Source: Candidatus Atribacteria bacterium 1244-E10-H5-B2 | GTDB taxonomy: Bacteria > Atribacterota > JS1 > SB-45 > 34-128 | Assembly (NCBI GenBank): GCA_003575245.1 | Contig: NMQN01000472.1 | Location: forward strand, 1 to 8,385 | Reading direction: 5' to 3' | DNA: 8,385 nt | In this document: piece by piece, positions 5,145-8,385 of the stretch | How positions within the stretch are numbered: position 1 is the first letter of the stretch | Layout: each line of letters starts with the position of its first letter | Position numbers and translations under genes: made by a program | Notes under the pieces: generated by a model | The model's database searches: none | Seen by the model: the letters and a program-made list of their open reading frames with translations, nothing else | Told to the model about the DNA's origin: nothing

Positions 5145-5899
5145 AAGAATTAATCAAGTTAATCGGTTATTGCCGGGTTTCTACGGATAGGCAAAAAGAA
5201 GAAGGCACTATCGAGATACAGGAGAAAGCACTAAAGGAATATGCCAAAAAAAACAATATCGAACTACTGCAGATATTCAAAGATGAGGCAATATCCGGAT
5301 CATCGGAACTGGAGAACAGGCCGGGGCTTGCAAAACTCTTTAATTATATAGAAAGCCATTTCAATATTGAAGGGGTTTTGATCTTCAAGTTAGATCGACT
5401 GGCCAGGGATCTTTATATTCAGGAGCATCTATTTAAAAAATTAGAACTGCTTAATATAAAACTTCTTAGCATAAAAGAGCCTAATCTGGATAGCAAGGAC
5501 CCGATGAGAAAGGCCTTCCGGCAATTTATGGGGATAGTATCGGAACTGGAAAAGGCTTTTATCACTATGAGATTATCGGGGGGAAGGATCAATAAGGCAC
5601 AAAAAGGCGGTTTTGCCGGTGGATCTACCGCGTTAGGTTATATCTCTAAAAACAAAAAACTTATAATTGATAAGGAACAGGCCGAAACAATCAGAATGAT
5701 CTTCAAAATGAAAAGATACAAAAAGATGAGTTTAAGGGGAATAGCCAGGGAATTGAATAATCTAAATATACCCACTTCTGGGGGTAAGGGTAAATGGCAC
5801 GGCAGAACTATTAAGTATATTTTAGAGAATCCTATCTATAAGGGGATAGCTCACTATAAAGAAATAAAGGTCAAAAATATAGACCTGGCCTTACTTTAA
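5141..5899 (+). CDS. Compact serine recombinase (resolvase domain plus truncated Recombinase domain)
   Basis: A 252-aa serine recombinase. The N-terminal resolvase fold runs to about residue 125, with catalytic YCRVST (R12, S14) and FKLDRLARD (R86, R89). Helix E follows (about 130-148, SELEKAFITMR). Residues ~162-240 fit the Recombinase (PF07508) domain: ALGY, a MSLRGIARELN HTH and NPIYKGIAHY. The protein then stops. The zinc ribbon and coiled coil that large serine integrases carry after this point are missing, and no continuation is seen in other frames. It may be a compact resolvase/integrase that keeps the circle monomeric or integrates it, or a truncated large integrase. ATGA overlap couples it to the basic 51-aa gene. 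The GAGGTGA SD lies in that gene's end. Confidence 0.88.
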   Translation: MKELIKLIGYCRVSTDRQKEEGTIEIQEKALKEYAKKNNIELLQIFKDEAISGSSELENRPGLAKLFNYIESHFNIEGVLIFKLDRLARDLYIQEHLFKKLELLNIKLLSIKEPNLDSKDPMRKAFRQFMGIVSELEKAFITMRLSGGRINKAQKGGFAGGSTALGYISKNKKLIIDKEQAETIRMIFKMKRYKKMSLRGIARELNNLNIPTSGGKGKWHGRTIKYILENPIYKGIAHYKEIKVKNIDLALL

Positions 5900-5918
5900 A
5901 CAATTATATCTATTAGGC

Positions 5919-5944
5919 GTGTAGTAAATACCTAATTACTACAC
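5919..5944. promoter_or_regulatory. Palindromic site after the recombinase gene (candidate crossover site)
   Basis: GTGTAGTAA (5919-5927) and TTACTACAC (5936-5944) form perfect 9-bp arms around ATACCTAA. The total of 26 bp has an asymmetric central CC (5931-5932). Serine recombinase core sites are palindromes of about this size with a central 2-bp crossover, and often lie next to the recombinase gene. Flanking TTAGGC/TTAGGCC (5913 and 5947) forms a direct repeat. It could also serve as a weak transcription terminator, but no U-tract follows. Confidence 0.45.
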
Positions 5945-6013
5945 ACTTAGGCCATAAGGGGAATACTGTTTAATCGATTAGCCAAAATAATCAAAGGAAA
6001 GGGGGTATAAATA

Positions 6014-6106
6014 ATGGAAGGATGGATTATTCTTGTTATAGTTTTAGCCGTAGTGGCTGGAATAATTTATTCTGCTATCAAGAAAGAGAAGAAAAGTAGT
6101 AAGTAA
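6014..6106 (+). CDS. 30-aa single-transmembrane microprotein, paralog of 4157
   Basis: ATG 8 nt after AAAGGGGGT. One hydrophobic helix spans residues ~3-20 (core WIILVIVLAVVAGIIY) and is followed by a longer basic tail (IKKEKKSSK), so N-out/C-in topology is predicted. The helix core and about 75 nt of DNA, including the SD, match the gene at 4157. The basic tail is longer here. Structured element C starts 7 nt after its stop, the same arrangement as 4157 and element B, so gene and element appear to have been duplicated together. The function is unknown. Confidence 0.75.
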   Translation: MEGWIILVIVLAVVAGIIYSAIKKEKKSSK

Positions 6107-6113
6107 AATTATT

Positions 6114-6194
6114 CGGTGATCCGGGTTTTTTCCAGAGTTCTCCGGGTCGCTCCCTGCTCTCCGGTTTTTTTAGTATATTTCCTGGGGAGCAGGG
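6114..6194 (+). ncRNA. Intercistronic two-hairpin RNA element, copy C
   Basis: Stem 1 is 10 bp: GTGATCCGGG (6116-6125) with TCCGGGTCGC (6141-6150), with several G-U pairs. Its loop contains CCAGAGTTCTC, shared with copy B. Stem 2 is 13 bp: CCCTGCTCTCCGG (6152-6164) with CTGGGGAGCAGGG (6182-6194). Compared with copy A, the inner TT/AA pairs are replaced by GG/CT, which keeps pairing, and C-G becomes T-G at another position. It begins 7 nt after the microprotein stop and ends 13 nt before the AGGGGGGT SD of the 72-aa gene. There is no U-tract. Confidence 0.75.
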
Positions 6195-6223
6195 ATATTT
6201 AAAAATTAGGGGGGTAATCATTT

Positions 6224-6442
6224 ATGCATAAAGTTAAGGACAAAATAAAAAATGGTGGAGGAGATAAATTTAATCCGAATGAAATAACCAGGCGTTCAAA
6301 TATACTTGGTGAAATTTATAAAATTGCTAAACCTGCTTTGGATAATTTTTATAACTATGGCCTTAGAGAATCCGAAGTTATTACAAGACAAAAGCGGTTG
6401 GATATATTAGATAATATTTGCCAGGCTTTAAAATCTCTTTGA
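6224..6442 (+). CDS. Hypothetical 72-aa helical protein
   Basis: ATG after a strong AGGGGGGT SD (6208-6215). I do not recognise the family. A basic, glycine-containing N-terminus (residues 1-15) is followed by three probable helices: about EITRRSNILGEIYKIA, ALDNFYNYG, and the C-terminal RQKRLDILDNICQALKSL. There is no signal peptide or membrane segment. It is the gene downstream of structured element C, as the lipoprotein is of element B and the 99-aa protein of element A. These three downstream proteins are unrelated to each other. Confidence 0.7.
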   Translation: MHKVKDKIKNGGGDKFNPNEITRRSNILGEIYKIAKPALDNFYNYGLRESEVITRQKRLDILDNICQALKSL

Positions 6443-6505
6443 GAAAAGGCGGTGATCATAAGAAGGTTTTGAAAATTTCCTTTTTAAAAAAGGGGGTAAA
6501 TAAGT

Positions 6506-6574
6506 ATGTGGGGTTGGGTTGTCTTTCTTATTTGCCTGGTAGGGGTAATATTTATATTGACCAGGAGAAAGTAA
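6506..6574 (+). CDS. 22-aa single-transmembrane microprotein
   Basis: ATG about 10 nt after AAAAAAGGGGGT (6488-6496). The product is almost entirely one helix (MWGWVVFLICLVGVIFIL) with a C-terminal TRRK, so its topology should match the microproteins at 4157 and 6014. The sequence is otherwise only distantly similar. It is the last gene before the replication control region, and a strong promoter begins 5 nt after its stop. The very strong SD is the main argument that such a short frame is translated. Confidence 0.6.
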   Translation: MWGWVVFLICLVGVIFILTRRK

Positions 6575-6578
6575 AAAG

Positions 6579-6607
6579 TTGATTTACTCGAAAGAAAAGT
6601 TTATAAT
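6579..6607 (+). promoter_or_regulatory. Strong sense promoter of the replication control region
   Basis: TTGATT (6579-6584), a 17-nt spacer and a perfect TATAAT (6602-6607). Transcription should begin near 6614. About 90 nt later it meets the terminator at 6660-6703, giving either a short RNA or, on readthrough, the mRNA for the PC4-like protein and primase-helicase. Confidence 0.7.
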
Positions 6608-6637
6608 TAATATTGGGGATAAAAAGAATATCGTTAG

Positions 6638-6703
6638 AGTGCCATTTACTAAAAAACAGAGCGCCATTTAGGAGGAATAAATAGCCTAATTGGTGCTTTT
6701 TTT
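6638..6703 (+). terminator. Intrinsic terminator with a competing upstream repeat (attenuator-like)
   Basis: AGCGCCATTTAGG (6660-6672) pairs with CCTAATTGGTGCT (6685-6697) over 13 positions with one T-T mismatch and one G-U. Seven T's follow (6697-6703), making a strong intrinsic terminator. A near-identical copy of the 5' arm, AGTGCCATTTA, lies 22 nt upstream (6638-6648). It can pair with the same 3' arm, which would disrupt the terminator hairpin. The duplication suggests switchable termination. At minimum it ends the accessory operon. Confidence 0.8.
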
Positions 6704-6801
6704 ATTGAAAATAAAAAGGAATCCGGACCGATGAGAATCAGGATTCCTCTTTAAAGAATTTAATATATACCCGGGAACTCCATTTTTAGGGTATACCAAC
6801 C
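6704..6801 (-). ncRNA. Predicted ~98-nt antisense RNA in the rep operon leader
   Basis: A minus-strand promoter (6808-6836) should start transcription near 6801. Reading leftward, the RNA would contain a hairpin of TATACCC/GGGTATA arms (6766-6772 and 6789-6795), then an intrinsic terminator: GGATTCCT/AGGAATCC (6741-6748 and 6717-6724) followed by TTTTTATTTTC on the minus strand. Size, two stem-loops and position against the leader of a replication operon match countertranscript RNAs of plasmid copy control. No transcript evidence is available. Confidence 0.5.
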
Positions 6802-6807
6802 TGTTTT

Positions 6808-6836
6808 ATTTTAACAGGGATTGAGGAATATTACAA
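6808..6836 (-). promoter_or_regulatory. Minus-strand promoter for the antisense RNA
   Basis: On the minus strand, TTGTAA (6836-6831), a 17-nt spacer and TAAAAT (6813-6808), with a TGT extended -10. It is built like the promoter at 2387-2415. An inverted repeat CCTGTT/AACAGG (6800-6805, 6813-6818) flanks the -10 and start point and could be an operator. Confidence 0.55.
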
Positions 6837-6866
6837 ATCACTTTATATATAAAGGGGGTGAGAAAA

Positions 6867-7085
6867 TTGGAAAAGGAAAAGATAATCGATAGCTTTGATG
6901 TATCGGATCGATTCAGATTAAAATTGCATACCGGAGAATTCAGAGGCGAAAGCAGAATAGATTTAAGAATATATGTATCAAAGGAAAAAGGAAAGCCGGA
7001 TATTCCCACAAAGAAGGGAATAATGATTCACGCGGAACATCTGGATCGACTTATAGAAATGACCGAAAAATTAAAAGATATTTAG
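6867..7085 (+). CDS. PC4-like single-strand nucleic-acid-binding protein
   Basis: A 72-aa protein with the pattern of the transcriptional coactivator p15/PC4 family. Strand FRLKLHTGEFRG (16-27) leads into IDLRIYV (31-37), then a turn, the family-typical PTKKGIMI (47-54), and a C-terminal helix (HLDRLIEMTEKL). Bacterial and phage members bind single-stranded DNA or RNA as dimers. Here it probably serves as the element's ssDNA-binding factor with the primase-helicase about 100 nt downstream, or as a transcript-binding regulator. The TTG at 6867 is preferred, 8 nt after AAAGGGGG (6851-6858). The in-frame GTG at 6858 overlaps that SD. The family assignment rests on motif pattern only. Confidence 0.75.
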   Translation: MEKEKIIDSFDVSDRFRLKLHTGEFRGESRIDLRIYVSKEKGKPDIPTKKGIMIHAEHLDRLIEMTEKLKDI

Positions 7086-7111
7086 CAGGTGGATTTAAGG
7101 TCCCCTGTTTA

Positions 7112-7179
7112 GCCTGGTAGGATTGGAGAAGTTATCCTTTCGATAGCCAATCCTGCCGGGCAAGATAATATCGAAAGGA
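7112..7179 (+). promoter_or_regulatory. Primase-helicase leader: hairpin with anti-SD loop
   Basis: Bases 7112-7126 pair with 7147-7161 in an unbroken 15-bp stem (three G-U pairs). The loop contains TCCTTTCGATA (7135-7145), an exact complement of TATCGAAAGGA (7169-7179), which includes the SD of the primase-helicase gene. The leader can therefore mask its own SD, either as an alternative hairpin or as a pseudoknot-like contact. This is the logic of translational copy-number control in some plasmid rep genes. The effect on translation is inferred. Confidence 0.65.
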
Positions 7180-7187
7180 GATGAGTA

Positions 7188-8385
7188 ATGATTAACGAAA
7201 CAAGAAACTTTAAACTATGGGATTTTGAGGAGAAAAAAGCGATAGAACTAACTTTTAAAAAAGATGGTGAGTATCGCTGGAAAACGCTTTGCTGTTTTCA
7301 TAAAGAGAGACACGAATCTCTATATTACTACGAATTAACTGAATCTTATATATGCTATGGCGCTGACTGTCGCAGACACGGGGTCTCTTACGAGAAACAT
7401 CTAAAATATATAGAGAACTTAAAGCCTTATAATTTAACCGAGAAATTAGGAGATCCGGTTGCCTCTTATCCTTATCGAGACGAAGAAGGCAAGCTACTTT
7501 ATCAAAAATTCAGATTCGAAAAGAGGAACGAGAAGGGGGAATTAGAAAAGACTTATCGGATCTGGAGACCGGATAGCAAAGGCGGGATAATCAGGAATAT
7601 TCAGGGGATAAGAAGGGTTATCTATAATCTGGACAAGATCAATAATTCAGGCGATAAGATAATTTTTCTCCTGGAAGGTGAGAAGGATTGCGATAATCTG
7701 ATGACCCGATTCGAGGGGGTCCTGGCGACCACTTCGGATATAGGGGCAGGCAGGGGATTCAAGAAGTGGAGACCCGAATATTACGATTTCTTTCAGGATA
7801 GAAGCATAATCATTATACCGGATAACGATAAGGTAAGCAGGATATTTTACCGGGATATCGGGAATAGCCTGGCCGGGATTGCTAAATCGGTTAAATGGGT
7901 GATCCTGTCGGGGCTTGAAGAACACGGGGATATTACCGAATGGCTGATACAGGGGGGAACTTTAGAAGAACTTTTTAAGCTGATCGAGAAGGCTCCGGAG
8001 TTTCCTCTACCGATACCTCTTGAAGATAGGGTCGAGGTAGATTTAGAGGAGATATTAGAATCTGATTTACCACCGGAAGAAATGATAATCGAAAACGGGA
8101 TAATGGGAATTAAGAATTACGTTCTTATCGTCTCCAGGCACAAAAAGGGCAAGACTTTATTCAGTCTGAATTTGGCCTTAAACTTGATCTCGAAAACTCC
8201 CTTTTTAGAGACTTATCCGGTAAAGAGAGATTGTAAGGTTTTATATATCTATTCAGAATCTAATATCTATAATCTGAATAAGGTTATATCTTTACAGATA
8301 GAAGGACTAAAAGAACTGGGAATAATAATACCTAAAGAATGCTTTAAAAATTTCCTTAGCTACAATACAAGAAAAGAGCTATTAA
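7188..8385 (+). CDS. Primase-helicase, N-terminal part (continues at base 1)
   Basis: First part of a 632-aa replication protein that continues across the circle junction to base 857. The ATG follows a good SD (GAAAGGAG, 7173-7180). Residues 35-61 form a CHC2-like primase zinc finger (C35-x2-H38, C56-x4-C61; the second pair is spaced more widely than the canonical C-x2-C). A TOPRIM primase domain follows, with the EGEKD motif at 163-167, a glycine turn (D184, GAG 186-188), the metal-binding DND at 212-214 and an HGDITEWL motif after it. The RepA/AAA_25-type ATPase then begins, with a Walker A-like SRHKKGKT at 316-323. This order matches primase-helicases of plasmids, phages and satellites, which prime and unwind DNA during theta-type replication. 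It lies about 100 nt after the PC4-like gene, behind a structured leader. The zinc finger may be weak or degenerate. Confidence 0.9.
   Translation, partial: MINETRNFKLWDFEEKKAIELTFKKDGEYRWKTLCCFHKERHESLYYYELTESYICYGADCRRHGVSYEKHLKYIENLKPYNLTEKLGDPVASYPYRDEEGKLLYQKFRFEKRNEKGELEKTYRIWRPDSKGGIIRNIQGIRRVIYNLDKINNSGDKIIFLLEGEKDCDNLMTRFEGVLATTSDIGAGRGFKKWRPEYYDFFQDRSIIIIPDNDKVSRIFYRDIGNSLAGIAKSVKWVILSGLEEHGDITEWLIQGGTLEELFKLIEKAPEFPLPIPLEDRVEVDLEEILESDLPPEEMIIENGIMGIKNYVLIVSRHKKGKTLFSLNLALNLISKTPFLETYPVKRDCKVLYIYSESNIYNLNKVISLQIEGLKELGIIIPKECFKNFLSYNTRKELL
8230..8385. repeat. Right copy of 156-bp terminal direct repeat (circle junction)
   Basis: Exact copy of 1-156. Position p in the first 156 bases corresponds to p + 8229. 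Any coverage or gene count should treat these bases once. Confidence 0.95.

Noticed and set aside
3332..6194. Elements A-C as integron attC sites
   Set aside because: There is no tyrosine integron integrase on the element, and the attC R-box/L-box consensus motifs are not seen. Only the gene-plus-hairpin layout is similar.
2958..6574. Filamentous-phage (inovirus) genome, based on tiny membrane proteins on a small circle
   Set aside because: There is no Zot-like morphogenesis ATPase, no rolling-circle Rep, no major-coat-like protein with signal peptide and no adsorption protein.
6821..6849. TTGAGG-17-TATATA as the promoter of the PC4-like gene
   Set aside because: The spacing is good, but transcription would start near 6856, inside or after the SD at 6851-6858, so the mRNA would lack a proper ribosome-binding site for that gene.
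6806..7009. Minus-strand ORF of 67 codons
   Set aside because: It is antisense to the PC4-like gene and contains the minus-strand promoter. Composition fits a shadow frame.
7647..7925. Minus-strand ORF of 92 codons
   Set aside because: It is antisense to the well-supported TOPRIM domain and has no initiation signals.

Overview
The window is one complete small circular replicon read slightly past its own start. Bases 8230-8385 repeat bases 1-156 exactly, so the unit is 8,229 bp. Joining the ends restores one continuous 632-codon replication gene (7188 through the junction to 857). The DNA is AT-rich. Every supported gene lies on the + strand, which is purine-rich, and most starts follow a strong AAAGGGGGT-type Shine-Dalgarno (SD) site, several of them at TTG or GTG. 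Sigma-70-like promoters, intrinsic terminators and a lipobox signal peptide point to a bacterium, most likely a low-GC Bacillota/Halanaerobiota-type host. The host assignment is an inference. There are no rRNA, tRNA, virion, conjugation or resistance genes, so it looks like a cryptic plasmid or a small integrative/satellite element.

Replication half (about 6575-1567 across the junction): a control region (6575-6866), a PC4-like single-strand nucleic-acid-binding protein, a structured leader, the primase-helicase (CHC2-like zinc finger, TOPRIM, RepA-type ATPase, winged helix), then an iteron-like repeat cluster that is the best origin candidate (938-1080), then an unknown charged 130-aa protein. 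The control region holds a sense promoter (6579-6607), a terminator/attenuator (6660-6703) and a convergent minus-strand promoter plus terminator that predict a roughly 98-nt antisense RNA. The primase leader has a 15-bp hairpin whose loop is complementary to the gene's own SD over 11 nt. Together these read as a layered copy-number control system.

Non-coding block (1568-2448): no convincing gene, but several short direct repeats, hairpins and palindromes, ending in a good extended -10 promoter that drives an excisionase-like helix-turn-helix (HTH) protein.

Accessory half (2650-6574): a chain of very small genes, probably one long transcription unit. It carries four 22-30-aa single-transmembrane microproteins (two are clear paralogs), a paralogous pair of 81/85-aa charged proteins, a Big_2-type lipoprotein, a 31-aa amphipathic peptide, a 51-aa basic protein translationally coupled to a compact serine recombinase, and orphan 99- and 72-aa proteins. 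Three intercistronic gaps hold copies of the same two-hairpin RNA element with compensatory base changes, always 5-7 nt after a stop codon and 11-17 nt before the next SD. This repeated [small gene - structured element - different gene] layout is the most novel feature of the window.
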